Assembly: GCF_024713945.1 (NCBI RefSeq)
Contig: NC_134684.1
Span: 973,001-1,037,000, forward strand
Direction of reading: 5' to 3'
Source of the DNA: Dermatophagoides farinae
Taxonomy: Eukaryota > Arthropoda > Arachnida > Sarcoptiformes > Pyroglyphidae
Length of the DNA: 64,000 nt
A program made the position numbers and the translations under genes. Of the stretch, positions 23,221-35,820 are shown piece after piece (position 1 is the stretch's first letter; each line of letters opens with the position of its first letter). Under the pieces are notes generated by a model. It ran no database searches. It was not told the DNA's origin and was given only the letters and a program-made list of their open reading frames with translations.

Positions 23221-26200
23221 TTAGACATCCGGCCAGAATGAGAATGATGATGATGCAGACCAGATAACGATAAAGATGATGTAGATGTTGTTGATGAATG
23301 ATGATGATGATGATGATGGTGACGCGGATGATGAATGTATCGATACTTGTCGTCGTATTATTTGTTGTGTTTGATCATGATTGAAACGCATCACAGCAGC
23401 AATTACTTTAGCCAATGTCTATTAAATAGTAGAAAATAAATTATATATAATACAATGGTATATCCAGGATTAACAATACTTACCACTGGTTCACGACCAA
23501 TCATAAATTCAAATAGAATATTTCTAAGATATTCATATTCAGTAGGTTGAGGCAGATGAACACCAAGTATTGCACAGTTTTCCATATCTGCATCATCACT
23601 ATTATCATCATTCGTATTATTATTTCTAGATACATGATGATGTTGATGATGATTGATACTGTTGTTGTTATTATTGTTGTTTCGTTGTTGTTCCTGTTGC
23701 ATGTTGACCAATTCTTTGAGACGTAAATTTTCTTCACTAATTAATATAGAGATAGAAAAAGCAAATTTGTTATCGAAAAATCGGATTAAAAATGAATATA
23801 AATTATTATTTACTTACTGATATTGTAGGATTGAATTCTGTAATGCATTAATTTGATAATTATTTCTATCCGTACCGGTCAATTGTTCATGTAAATGTTT
23901 CAATTCATTATCTTTAGCTTTTAATCGTTGTTGATAATATTCATGCACTTCTTCTAATGCAGTATTTTTTTCATTTATCTCATTCTGTAAACATGTGATG
24001 GCATTCTTATGTTCATTTAATAATCGATTTTCTATCGTATCAAATTGTTCCATTTTTTCGGCCAATTCTTGTTTCTTTTCCTCTATGGTTGTTTGTAATG
24101 TTTCAATTTGATTATCATATTGTTTGGTAATTTTGGCCACCTGTTCACCACTATTATCCGATATTGTTTTCAATTTTTTCTCCAGATTTTCATTCATAAT
24201 GGTCAACTCTTCATTCTGTGTACGTAATTTTGTCAATTCATTACGAGATTTGATTAGCTCTTGATTAGTTGAATTTTGTTGTGATGAAGCATTCATTAGA
24301 CTTTCATCCAATTGTAATTCTCGTATTTCCAGCTGTTTATACAATGATTCAATCGTTTCTTCATGTTTAACACGCATTGAATCCATGGTTATTTTCATTT
24401 CTTTCATTTCAGATTTCATTTTATTCAATTGTTCTTTAAGCGATCCATTCAATTCTTCATTTAGTTTCAATTCTTCTTTCACATCTCGTTCATTTTTTAC
24501 ACTTGATTTCAGTTTCTCTTCCAATGCAATCACTTCGGTACGAAGTTCTTGTTCACAAACTTCACGTGTTCGTAATTTTTCTTGCAATTCGGCAATCTGT
24601 TCACGACTTTTTCGTAGGCCATCTTGAGCCGTTTTAATTCGATCGTCACGAGAATCCTGTTCGCTAGAAATATTTTCTTCAAGTTGTTTAATCTTGGTCA
24701 CCAATGACTTTTCATTCTGTTCTTTATGTTTTATAGTGTTTTCTTGTTGTGCAACAGTTTTTTCCAATTCTTTACGAGCTTCTAACACAGTGTTCATTTC
24801 ATTCGTTAATTGTTCGATTCGTTTCGTATAATCTTGATTTTGTTGTTGCTGTCGTTGTGATTCTTGTTTAATGGATTTCAGCTGTGATTCAGATTTCTGT
24901 AATGTATCTTTTAATCTTTGTTTTGATTCAAGAATTTCTTTTGCATTTGATTTGATTTTGGAAATCTCTTCAATGTACGATGAATTCTGTGCATTCATTT
25001 CGACCATTTCACATTGTAATTGTTCATTGCGTTGACATTGTAATTGTAATTCATTTTGTATAGTGACCGTTTCTTCATTATTCTTCGATCGTATATTATC
25101 GATTTCAGTTTTCATATTTTCAATTTCTTGTTCTTTTTTTGCCAAATTATCCTGTATTTGTATCAGGAATTGACTTTGCTCTTGCAATTGATTTGTTTTG
25201 GCTTTTAGCTCTTTTTTCTGATCTTTAAGATCATTACGAAGTTTTACCGCTTCATTATTCCATTGTGATTCACGTGTCCGCCATTCATCCATTTGATCAT
25301 GGTTCTGTTCGACTTTTTGTCGCATATCATTCAATTCTGTTTCAATTTTTCGTAATTGAACAATTTCATCAGAAAGATTTTTCTTTTCCAACAGTAATGT
25401 TTCAATTTGATTTTGAAGTTGAAGATTTTTTGTATCAGCATCAGCTGATGATTGATCAACTGTTGTTTTGAGACTAGCATTCTCTTCGATCAATCGAAGG
25501 CAACGAGATTTAAATTCTTCCGAATGTTTATCAATGGATTCGGTGTTGTTTTCGTCAATATTCATATCGTTGAAAATGGATTGTAAAAGTCGAGCAAAAT
25601 GATTCTTCATTTCAATCTCTTGGCCACGAATTTGATCATTTTCCACTTTCAATTGATCATTTGTTTGCTGTAATGAATTGATGGTTGCTTGTAATGATTG
25701 TAAATCGTCGCGAAATTTTTGCATCAATTTTTTTGTAACTTCCATTGCTTTTGTCGATTTATTCACATCCGAATTTAATTGTTGAATGGTTGCTTGTCTT
25801 TTATCATTCTCCTTTTTGAGCTGACCATTTTCGGTGATCAAATCAGATAGTTGTGATTTAAGGGAATCAATTTCCATCTGTTTTTCAGAGAATAATTTTT
25901 TAAATTCATCAAGTTCATGTGATTGTTGTTCAAATTGAACGTTGAGACTATTGAATTTCTCTTGCATCTGTTGATCACTAGCAATCGATTTCGATTCCAA
26001 ACGATATCGATCACATTCATCACGTAATTTACATTGTATTTGGTCGGATTCTTTTCGTAATTGAGCCATTTGTTCTTCAAGATTTTTTGATTGTTCAGTC
26101 AACTGTTGATTACTGGTTTCCAGATTGGATATTTGCTCCTGTGCAATTCGAAGATTTTCTTCTGCTCGTTCAATGTCGGTCAGTTTTTTCTGTAGCGATT

Positions 26201-27754
26201 CAATTTGATCAACATAATTTTGTCGTTTACTTTCACCTTCTGCCAATTGCTGTTCAAATGATTGTTGCTGTTTGTCAGCCATTTCGGTTAATTTAATCAC
26301 TTCTTTTTGGGCCGATCGCCAACGGGATTCCATCGCGGACAATTCCTGTGGATTTGATGTTGACTTAAGTGTTTTATTTTCATCACGTAACGTTAACATT
26401 TCTTTTCGTATTGTGTCCAATTCTTCACGAGCCTGTTTTAATTCGTTTGTATTGTCATCGACAAATTTCGATTGTTCTCTTTCGTTTTTGGATAATTTTT
26501 CCTGCAAACTTTTAATCGTTTCGGTTTTTGCTTTCAATTCCACTTGTCTATGTTTTGCTTCGGCTACGCGTTTGTCTAGCTGATCTTTAAGTTCTTTGAT
26601 GACAATTTTTCTAGATTCAAGTTCATCATGAAGTCGTTGTTTAGCTTCATTAAATGATTCACTTGCCGAATCCTTTAATCGACGTAGCTGTTCAATTTCT
26701 TCACGTAATTTTGCCGCTTCCTGTTTGGATATTAAAAGTGATTCATTTTCTTTCATCACTGAATCCAGTTTTTCTTTATTTGATTTCAATGATTCATTAC
26801 ATTTGGCCAGTAATGATTCTAAACGTTCAATTTTTTTCACTAATTCATCATTTCGATCATTGGAAATGTCTGATGGATGAGAATTCTTTTCTGCATTTAA
26901 TACTTCAAATTGTTGTTGCAAAATTTTTATCTGTTCCACTTTTTCTTCAATCACAATCCGTAAATTTTCTTCAAGATGTCTTTTTGCTTCTTGTTCCAAT
27001 GTACATTGTTCTTTCAATTCGTTCATACGTCGTATGGCTTTGTCCTGTGTTTCGGTCAACACTGTTTTTAGTTTATCTTTTTCTTCTACAGTTTCTCTAT
27101 ACGCTTTCACCACTTCTGTCCAACGTTCACGATATTTACGGCTACGTTCTTTATATCGGCCACATAGATCCATCAATTGTTCCTTGCTTATGTTTTCCAT
27201 ATTACGTGCAGATGATTCGGATTCATATTCACTATCCGATTGTGGAATGGAAAAATTTTGTGATAAATTATTGACAAAATTAGAGAATTTATTCTTGAAA
27301 AATGAATTCGTATCCACATCATTGTTTTGATTTGATTCATTTCGATCAGTCGTCAATGATGTTGATGATTGTAGTGGTTTTAATTTATCATTCTCATCAT
27401 CAAGATCGACTAGACTGAATTCAGGATTATCGTTTAATTTTTGGTCACTATCAACAGTTTTTGATGTTGTAGGCTCTACATGTGATGAGCTATCTTGTTG
27501 TTGCTGTTGTTGTTGTTGAAGCTGTGATGATAACGATGACGATGAAGTGGATTCATTCAGTGATTTTAAATCGTTCAATTTATCTGTCACTGAATTAATG
27601 GTACCATTATTAACCTGAAAATAATGGAATTAAGTTGTATTATTATAACGAGAAAAAAAACAAATAATCATACCAGATTCAAGGCCTGTGATTGTATATT
27701 CACTTTGGCCTTTTCATATTCATTGGAAACTTTTTCTTTCAATGCTTTGAACAT
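23221..27754 (-). CDS. GOLGA4: Golgin-245 / GOLGA4-type GRIP-domain golgin
   Basis: This is a long coiled-coil tether of the trans-Golgi network that captures endosome-derived vesicles. Four exons, 27754-27674, 27614-23818, 23736-23484 and 23418-23221, give about 1442 residues. The N-terminal MFKALKEKVS is typical of vesicle-capturing golgins, which start M-F-x-x-L-K-x-K. The sequence SKEQLMDLCGRYKERSRKYR then QDKAIRRMNELKEQ lines up with GOLGA4. The middle is almost pure Lys/Glu/Gln/Leu coiled coil. The last two exons form a GRIP domain, EYEYLRNILFEFMIGREP joined to TLAKVIAAVMRFNHDQTQQI, which binds ARL1-GTP. The domain's tyrosine is present. The human protein is longer, and a Ser/Asn-rich tail follows the GRIP domain. 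Confidence 0.93.
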
Positions 27755-28205
27755 TATCAATTCGAATTAGCAAATACAAAAGTAACGGAAAGGCAAATAT
27801 ATTCGATTCTAATATGAAGGCAAAAATTTAGTTATATTGTAGTGAGCGGGGGTAGAAATCCATAAAATGATCAGATCAAAAAGATGTGAAAACAATTATT
27901 GCACATTTTTGCAATTACAAAATACAAAATCAAATCAATCAGTGTTTGAAAATAAAATAAAAAAATTCATTTGGCCTCAATGATCAGAAAAAAAAACACT
28001 GACGACATCAAAATATATTTTTCTCCAAAAAAAAAACTTTGGGACCATACGCAAAGAACGGGCCTAAATTAAATTTTTTGTTTTTTTTTTTTTGATTTTT
28101 ATTTTCAATATAAAGTAAAATAAATCAAACTTTTTTTTACAAAAATTAAATTTCTTTCTCCTAACATATTTCAATATATTCATCATCATCATCATCACCA
28201 TTAAT
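27755..28205. other. Intergenic region upstream of GOLGA4
   Basis: This A/T-rich spacer lies between the GOLGA4 start and the VPS36 stop. It contains poly-A/T runs and no recognised gene. Confidence 0.6.
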
Positions 28206-28934
28206 TCAATCGGCAAATCTATTTGGATAAAATCTTAATCCTTGTGTGCTTTCATCACGACAAACAATACCAAATTTTTCGGATTCAATTAAACGTTGCC
28301 TTGCTAATGCAACAGAAATGTCCACTTTGATGGCAAAATCTTGTGGTGTTAGATATTCTAGCTTGTCGAATAAATCAATTATTTGATTGTTTATATAATT
28401 CTGATCAAAATCATCACATTGTAGGGTGATTAATCCACTAGGATATTTTACCACTTTCATACCGAGATTTTGTTTCTCCAATGTCATGCAACCATTGTAT
28501 AGATCTTCAGGTGATATAAGAGAAAATCCACGTGCACGATTATAAGAACAATATACTTCGGGCAATGCAATCTGACCACCTTTTGATTTGGCTAATGGCA
28601 TAATGATTTTAGCAATTTGTTTACCCAAATTTTGATAGTATTTATTATCACTACGATATTTACTTCTTTTCACAGGATCTTCAATATCGTCATCAACACC
28701 TAGGCTTAATAGATATGATTTGAAAAGGACCGTTTCATCCGATGATATTTCATTGCCTTTTTCTTTCAATTTTTCTTTGATACTGTTGGACAATTTTACC
28801 ATTTCTTCTAAGAATGACATTAAATTTTCAAGATCTTGAAATGCACCATCAATATTTCGATTTGTCTCTTCATGTTGATCATGGATTTTTCGTTCAATTC
28901 CACCGATTCCCAGACGATATTTTTTCTTATCCAT
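28206..28934 (-). CDS. VPS36: ESCRT-II subunit VPS36, lacking the GLUE domain
   Basis: VPS36 joins VPS22 and two VPS25 in ESCRT-II, which sorts ubiquitinated cargo at endosomes. This is a single exon of 242 residues starting MDKKKYRLGIGGIERKIHDQ (ATG at 28932-28934). The EAP30 winged-helix core is clear: DETVLFKSYLLSLGV, LPEVYCSYNRARGFSLISPE, and the ending GLRFYPNRF. Human VPS36 is about 386 residues, with an N-terminal GLUE domain that binds ubiquitin, lipid and ESCRT-I. Here nothing GLUE-like lies in the 1.4 kb up to the STAT gene. The start falls exactly where the linker helix begins in the human protein. Upstream the same frame adds only MFSSMNFCFFETKKK. Confidence 0.92.
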   Translation of the reverse strand: MDKKKYRLGIGGIERKIHDQHEETNRNIDGAFQDLENLMSFLEEMVKLSNSIKEKLKEKGNEISSDETVLFKSYLLSLGVDDDIEDPVKRSKYRSDNKYYQNLGKQIAKIIMPLAKSKGGQIALPEVYCSYNRARGFSLISPEDLYNGCMTLEKQNLGMKVVKYPSGLITLQCDDFDQNYINNQIIDLFDKLEYLTPQDFAIKVDISVALARQRLIESEKFGIVCRDESTQGLRFYPNRFAD

Positions 28935-30379
28935 TTTTTTTTTTGTTTCAAAAAAACAAAAATTCATTGACGAAAACAAAAAAAATTCTTAAAAAAAATG
29001 ATGATCATTAAAACCAAACGCCATTAACAAACAACGTGACACAAGCTCATATATGAGCAAATTCTGTCTGTGTTCGATTTTAAATTTTTTAAAAAATAAT
29101 CATCATCATGGTGATTAAATTGGAAAACAAAAACTAAAGTTGTGTTTATTCAGACATTTCGATCGACAAAATAAACGTTTCATTAAGAAAGTATATGAAA
29201 CGAAAATTCAAATTCTATTGAAATCTTTAATCTTTCAACTCATTTTCATGTGAAATTTGCGTAATTATTTTATTCCAAAGAATTGCCACAATTGAAACAA
29301 AAAAAAAATTCATTATTTTAAACAACTGTTCCCATTATTATGGGTTGAAGATCATTATTCATGAATTTTTATTTTTAAATCTTTCCGTATGTGTGTGTGT
29401 TTGTATGTTGAACATTGCATTTGGTTAATTTTTTTGGATTTAAATATTGGCTGATTGTTTTGTTTCAATAATTTAATTTTTTTTTTTTTTTGATAACAAT
29501 TGGTCACAAATGAAATCATGTTTAATGATTGATGAATTGGATTGTGATGATGGTGTGAAAAAAAAGAAGGCAAGAAAAAAATTTGAAAAATTAAAAAATA
29601 AAAAAAAAATAAAAGACAAAAAGAGCCAGTAATGTGGCGATAAATGAATAAAATGGAGATATGGAGATTTATCATAATATAATAAGAAAAATAAAAATCA
29701 AAGTATCAAGAATAAAGAATTGTAAATGTGGTAAAGGAAGGTTGTTTTTTTTTTGGTTGTCGTCGTTATTGTTTATATTGTCGAGTAACAATTTTGTTTG
29801 TTTGCATTAGCATCAATTGTATAACATATGATATAATAATAATAATAAAAGTTTGAGTGGGAAAAAAATGAAATTTTTCATTCATTCATTGATTCTTGAA
29901 ACGATCAAAACAAGGGAGTTGTTGATGATGAAAGGAGCGAAAAGTATTTTGTTTGTCTTGAAGGATCATGAGTTTTGTTTTTGGGATTTTAAATTCTTTA
30001 AGATGAAAATGATGTAGATGTGATATATTTGTTGTTGTTGTGGTTGTGTTTTTGAGACAATGATTTGTGAGATAGATTTCAAATAAAAGGAATATATTTA
30101 GAGGGAATGGGAATTTCATATTAAGATTGATTGATAAATTTTTTTCATAATTTGACCAATTTTTTTTGTTTTTTTTTGGTTCACGGGATTCATTCGCATT
30201 CACATTGTATCAATAGTAGGAACATAGGTGAAATCGTCACTTGTCATGGATCTATTATTTTAGGAATTGAAGGAATTGGATTGAGACATTGGTTTTTTTT
30301 TGGTATTTTTTTTTGTTTTGAAGTGAAAAACAGAAAAAAACAAAACAAAAAGATGGGTCTACAATTGTCAACTTGAAAC
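28935..30379. other. Intergenic region between VPS36 and STAT
   Basis: This is low-complexity A/T-rich DNA with TG, TTG and poly-T runs. It presumably holds the VPS36 promoter and the STAT 3' UTR. Open frames on both strands (29355-29675, 29886-30203, 30131-30376) look like low-complexity readings. No gene was seen. Confidence 0.6.
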
Positions 30380-32881
30380 TTACTCATTTGGATTACGATT
30401 CCAATCATATGAGGTTGACATGTTTGTATCGAATGACATATTGGTCATTGGTCCAATATCGCTAAAGCTCGTACTTAATGTTGCATCATTCATAATACTA
30501 CTATTCACCGTATGTTGATCATTCATGTTTTCATAATTGCCAGATTCTTTGTCCATTTCACTAAATGATGAATAAATAATGAATATAAAGCTAAATATAT
30601 AAATTATGTTATACCTAGGAATGCAATTCTTTAATTGTGTGAAAACATAACCATTTGATGCTTGATTCTCAATTCTTGTATAATATTTCGAAAAGGCTGT
30701 ATCTTTCGGTATCTCCGGAAACAAGTAGACAAATTGATTGAAATCATTCAAACGATCGGCCAATTTTCGAATCTTCAGATCATTACTAACGAATGGTACA
30801 AGACATTCAACTTTATTATTAGCATTTCGATATGCAACACTAATGCCTCCCAATTGAGTGTCGGAGAATCTGAGCAAAAATGTACCCGGTGATTTAGTCA
30901 TCAATAACATTTCTGCACGTTGTCTAGTAAGAAAACCGATAATCAATCCATCAGCCCATAATTCGGCCAGATGTTCACGTGTTAATTGCAATATATTATA
31001 AAACCAATCCCAGAATGTGAAATTCTGTTCAGGCAACAGGTCCTTGGAGAATTTTGTCCATGGCACCATAATGTTGAAGAAATTTTGTTTATCAACTTCA
31101 TGACCAGAGATCTTTTCAGCAAGAAAATGCATATTATCTTCACTCAGATGTCTTCTCGTGTGTTCATAGAATTGGCGACTTAATACCTGTGCCAATTCTC
31201 CAAGTTTAACTTCAGTCGGCACATTGAACGGTATACGTTTCTATTATATAAAGAGAGAAGAAGTAAAATTTGATTAAAAGAATCATCATCGTCAAATAAT
31301 TGTACATACCACTTCTGAGAATGCATTATCCCAAATGATTGTCGACAATGCGTGTATCTTCTGATTACCATGTACTATGACTACCACTGGTACGGAAATT
31401 GTCTACAGCCATCATATTAAATAAATTGTGAATATTAATTTATCAAAGAAAAAAATCAAGAAAAATTACCGAAATCACAAATTTTATATCGCTTTCAAGA
31501 AATATTTCCGTCGTAAATAATAGGGAAAATTTTTCATCCACAACTTTATCTATTGAAGCCTTTTTCTCTGCACGTTTAATTGATTTTAATCGTAAATTAA
31601 TAAAATTGGCACTCAATGTATTTGTAGCCGAATTATATTCCATCACAGTGGTATTGTTGACTATTTCACCACAACATGAATTTAGATGAAATTTTTCATG
31701 ATCAGTATTCCAAAGTTTTGCCTGTTCTTCATTGATGATTTGTACACGCACAACTAAACTATTCATATGAACATTCAATACACTGCCGGCCAACATTGTA
31801 ACGGTGGCATTGAATTTTGTTTCCTTTTTAATCACCTGTTTTGGTTGATTTTTAACAATAAATGTTTCGCTTATTAAATTCTTGAACAATAATGTTGTAT
31901 GTTTTTTAATTTCAATAAATTGCGCAATAATCATTGCATCTTCTTGTGTAGAATCATTCGATACTAATGCATCAATGAATTTTAATTGCTGTAATAAATT
32001 ACCAAGATTTGATGCCATCATTTCTGATAGATTTTTAAGCTGTAAATATGTTTCCGAAGAATCCAGTTTACTTTTCTGTTGTTGTTTCCATACATCCAAT
32101 TCATTGAATAAAAGTAAAGACATTTCCTGTAATTTAACAATAATATCTCTATATTTGTTATTCAAATCATTCATATTTGTTTGATATTGTGAATGTAATA
32201 GATTAACATTTTCCATAAAACGTAATTTCATTGCTTTATCATTTGGATTATTATTATTGTTGAATTTATGATTATCAAAATTGCTAATCTCCAATTGACG
32301 AATATTGAATGTTTCTTTTAATGATTTAATATTTTTGAATAATGTTTCCGTTTCACCAATACCATCTTTGATGACAACATTCATTTGGCATAATTTTTGA
32401 AAATTATCGAATAAATTCACTTGAGCGAATGGAACCGGCTTTGTTTTAATTTAGAGAGCAATAGAGAGAGAGAGAGAGACAGATTAAACATTTAAATTCT
32501 AACGTCATGTCTATTGTTACTTACCTCTTGATTATTACAACGAATAAATTCTTTTTCATATGAAAGACAATCATGTATATTTTTTATGATTGCATGAACA
32601 TCGGCATTTGAATTAGTGATCATATTCCAATAATTAACTAGCTTATAACGATATGCAACATCATTGGACATTTCAATAAGATTCTTAATTTCAATACTGA
32701 ATCGTTGTATTAGTTCACATTTCATCATAGTATCATTTTCAACAAAATATTGCCAATTCTGTTGTTCAATCCAATCGGCTAATTGCATACGTATCTCTAT
32801 TGGTATATGATGATTATATATGGAAAATAATTGCCGCTGTTGATCTTCAGGCAACGATAGGATTCGACTCCAAACGGACAT
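30380..32881 (-). CDS. STAT: STAT transcription factor (Stat92E/STAT5-like)
   Basis: This is the latent cytoplasmic transcription factor of the JAK/STAT pathway. Exons are 32881-32525, 32438-31470, 31402-31310, 31240-30615 and 30560-30380 (741 residues). The N-domain reads [10 protein letters not shown] and [17 protein letters not shown] coiled coil and DNA-binding domain follow ([42 protein letters not shown]). The linker has [10 protein letters not shown] and the SH2 domain has [20 protein letters not shown] with the phosphotyrosine-binding arginine. The likely activation tyrosine is in SNGYVFTQL, just after SH2. The C-terminus is short. A good donor, GTAAGT, overlaps the stop codon (GA|GTAAGT), so an alternative longer C-terminus is possible, but no further exon was seen. 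Confidence 0.96.
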
Positions 32882-34898
32882 TTTTGGGCGATTTTTTTTT
32901 TGGTTGGATCGATCGATCACTCTATGATGATGATGAATAATTAGGATTTCTGGTGTAGCCAGGAAATGAAAAAAAAACAAACGAAAAAAAAATTATAGGC
33001 AAACACACATGCACACAAGTTATTCTGGAAATGTTTTTTTTTTGTATTCGAGATGGCAAAAAAAAACATCAAACAGCAATCTTCTTCCTTGTTCGTTCTT
33101 TTCCTAATTATTATTATTATTATAGGGTGATTGTCGTTGCTGTTGTTGGAAAGTTTCACATTACTAATCATCAAAAACTACAAAAGTAAAAGTATTATAA
33201 ACTATTTGGATTTGATCATTTTTTTTTTGTTGTTCAGTGTATAGAAAGGTGGTAGTCAGAGATGTTGCTTCGTTTGCTGATAAACCGTTAGACACAAACA
33301 AAACCACACAGGTGTATTACTTGCATGTAAGAGGTACAGGTATAGGTATGTGCGTGTGTGTGTGTGTTTGAATTTATTCCGTTATTTTTTTTTGTTGTTT
33401 TTATTTGTTCACGTATCAATTTCGAATGTTTATAGCTTTGAATTTTGAAAATTTATTTCGCAATCATCGTAATAAAATTCTTTCTTTTTTTCAAAGCTTC
33501 AAGAGGATTGCATTGCATTTAAAATGGAATAAATTAATTTATGTAGTGAAAAAAAAAACATTTGATGGTGGTGGTGGAATAATTTTTTTCTATACTACCA
33601 CCACTAAATTATCATTATAATTAAAGAAAATTGCAAATAAAAAAAAAGATGAAATTTTACTATCAATCGATTGATTGATTCTAAAATGGAAAGGAGAAAA
33701 AAATTGATTATATTACATTTATTATAGCTCATTGATTTGATATATCGATGATGATTAACCATAACGTTTTAGATTATCACTAGAAAAAAATTGATGATGC
33801 ATTTTTTTTCACACAAGTTGAATTTTGTTTTTTTTTCTTATTTAAACATCAACAAAAATAATAAAATAAAATAACTGATGATGACGATGATATGAAACTT
33901 GTCATTTTTTTAGAAAAAAAAATTTGACAAAAAACAAGAAACACGCAAAAAAACACCGATTGATTCAACCACAGCAGCTGAATGTGTGTCTGTGTATGGA
34001 TGAAGAATTCGAACGACAAAAAAAAATTCGATAAGAATCCACAATTGTAAACCAATTTCTTGTTTGTTTGCTTGTTTGTGTGAATATAGAGTGAGAGAGA
34101 GAAAAAAAAAGTGAAAAGTGGAACATGGAAGTTTGAAAGCCGAAAATTCTAACTAAATTGACGATAGTCGCGAGTCGTCGTTGTTTTTTTTTCCTACTGG
34201 CCACCAAACACTAAATAGTGGTTGGTTGACAAGAACAGACACCAAAAAAAAACAGCAAAAAAAAGCGAAGAAAAAAAACAACAAAAAACCAGAATCAATA
34301 CCAATTTTGTATTGCTGATTGGTTGGTTAGTTGGTTGATGAATTTGGGTACACAGCACATATACACACACACACTACCGTTATATAGATTATAAAAAAAA
34401 AATTTAGGTTTCACTTTCACTAAGAAATATATTTTGTTTGTTTGTTTTTTTTCTGATTTTATGGTTCATTTCTAGTTTCTGGTTTATGGCCGTGGCAATA
34501 CATCACAAACACACATGATGCTATAGCAGAATTTGTTGTTAATATAATATGCCACCACTATTCACAAATCGATATATACATTATATATAATACAAAACAC
34601 ATACATGAATGTCAGCGTGCGCGCGTATATTTTTTTTCTGGTTAATTGACGAGTGAAGGCAAGAAAAACATAGAGAGAAAGAGAGAGAGAGACCAAAAGT
34701 TCAATTCCAATGAATAGATCACAATTTGTTTGATGATATGAATTCTTTAAATGCGCGCATGTATTAAATCATCATCAAAAAAAAACAAAAAAAAAATATA
34801 GAAGCACGAGCATCATCATCATCATTTTTTTTTTTTTTGGTTGACCAGCACCATCTTTTGTGTGAATAAAAAATTTTATTGAATTTTTTTTTTTCACT
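32882..34898. other. Intergenic region upstream of STAT
   Basis: This region is A/T-rich with (TG)n near 33350-33370, (GA)n near 34680 and an ATT run near 33108. No gene was recognised. It forms part of the 2.9-kb divergent gap between STAT and the DNAJ gene. Confidence 0.6.
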
Positions 34899-35125
34899 GC
34901 ACTCAAAAAAATATGAAATTTTCGTACTTATTTTTTCTATTAAAACTCCTCCCATTATGTATTTTTTTTACCTCGTTTTCAACTTCGGTTGTATATATAC
35001 AAAGTCTACCCCAAAAATGGGGATCTATTTTTTAGAGTGTGCACACTCAAACAAATAGCCCCTTTTTTTGGGGGAAAAAATTAAGCTCCTCCCAAAATGT
35101 ATTTTTGTTACTTCTTTTTTTTCGA
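34899..35125. mobile_element. Two head-to-head MITE-like elements
   Basis: The block starts GCACTCAAAAAAATATGAAA. Its middle reads ACCCCAAAAATGGGGATCTA...AGAGTGTGCACACTCAAACA, centred on the perfect palindrome GAGTGTGCACACTC (about 35035-35048). The sequence leading away from the palindrome is similar on both sides (CACTC, an AATAG stretch, CCCC..GGGG). Inner segments CTCCTCCCATTATGTATTTT and CTCCTCCCAAAATGTATTTT also recur. This fits two related short inverted-repeat elements abutting each other. There is no coding capacity. Confidence 0.5.
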
Positions 35126-35215
35126 GTTCACATGACTACAGCTGATTCGATTCGTGTCCAGAAACTTTTTTGTTGTTGAAATTTTTGTGTTTCTGGATTA
35201 ATTTCTGAAAATTTA

Positions 35216-35345
35216 TACAGTAATACCCCGCTTAACGCAGCCCCGTTTAACGCTGATTCGATATATAACGCTCTTTTTTTAAAACCATGTTACATTGTAT
35301 ATGAAGGGTTATAAACTCACTTAACGCTGTATATGCATACATTCG
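35216..35345. mobile_element. pogo/Tigger-like DNA transposon end (fragment)
   Basis: After a TA comes CAGTAATACCCCGCTTAACG, then repeated TTTAACGCTGATTCG and ACTTAACGCTG. Ends starting CAGT with CCCCG/TTAACGC repeats are typical of the pogo/Tigger branch of Tc1/mariner elements. I see no matching inverted end downstream and no transposase, so this looks like a truncated or solo end. The family call rests on memory of consensus ends. Confidence 0.45.
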
Positions 35346-35452
35346 TCTTTATCATCATTGTGTTGATTTGGTCTTTTTTCCACTATGTAACCAATAGTGT
35401 TTATGTGATGGAAAAAGTACTTTTTGTGTGCATTCAAGAATTTTCGATAAAT

Positions 35453-35535
35453 TTCTCGAATGTTCTTCGGTTAGTTGCCCGTTCACTCTCGCACAGTGAA
35501 ATTTTTTTTTTTTTATTTATGTGTTTCATATATAA
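35453..35535 (+). promoter_or_regulatory. Heat-shock element and TATA box of the DNAJ gene
   Basis: TTCTCGAATGTTC at 35453-35465 is three perfect alternating HSF pentamers (nTTCnnGAAnnTTCn). A TATATAA box lies at 35529-35535, about 65 bp further on. This HSE-TATA arrangement about 290-370 bp upstream of the DNAJ ATG fits a heat-inducible HSP40 promoter with a 5' UTR of roughly 250 bp. Function is inferred from consensus only. Confidence 0.55.
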
Positions 35536-35820
35536 CTGACTGCATAATCAACGTTTATTTGTAATTTGTATGCATTTCATTTTCAATTGTATTTCTCACA
35601 CGTATTGTGTGTATTGAATAAATAATTTGACGAAATCATTTTTGGATTTTCTAAATTTGCAATATCCATTTTTTATCCAAAATTCCGTATATAATAATTT
35701 ATTTATCGAAATTATTTATTTCACCATCATCAAAGTTTTATCAACATTCATTTGAACATCATCGCTAAATTTATTGTTCCATCTCTGATATATATCAAAT
35801 AATAAATATCCATAATCATC

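Noticed and set aside
24385-27330. Plus-strand open frames antisense to GOLGA4
   Set aside because: They are shadows of the Glu/Lys/Gln-rich coiled-coil coding strand. The protein they would give is a Phe/Ser/Val-rich mirror without family features.
35333-35539. Open frame of 68 codons upstream of the DNAJ gene
   Set aside because: It spans the heat-shock element and TATA box and overlaps the transposon-like end. It is composed of hydrophobic low-complexity sequence.
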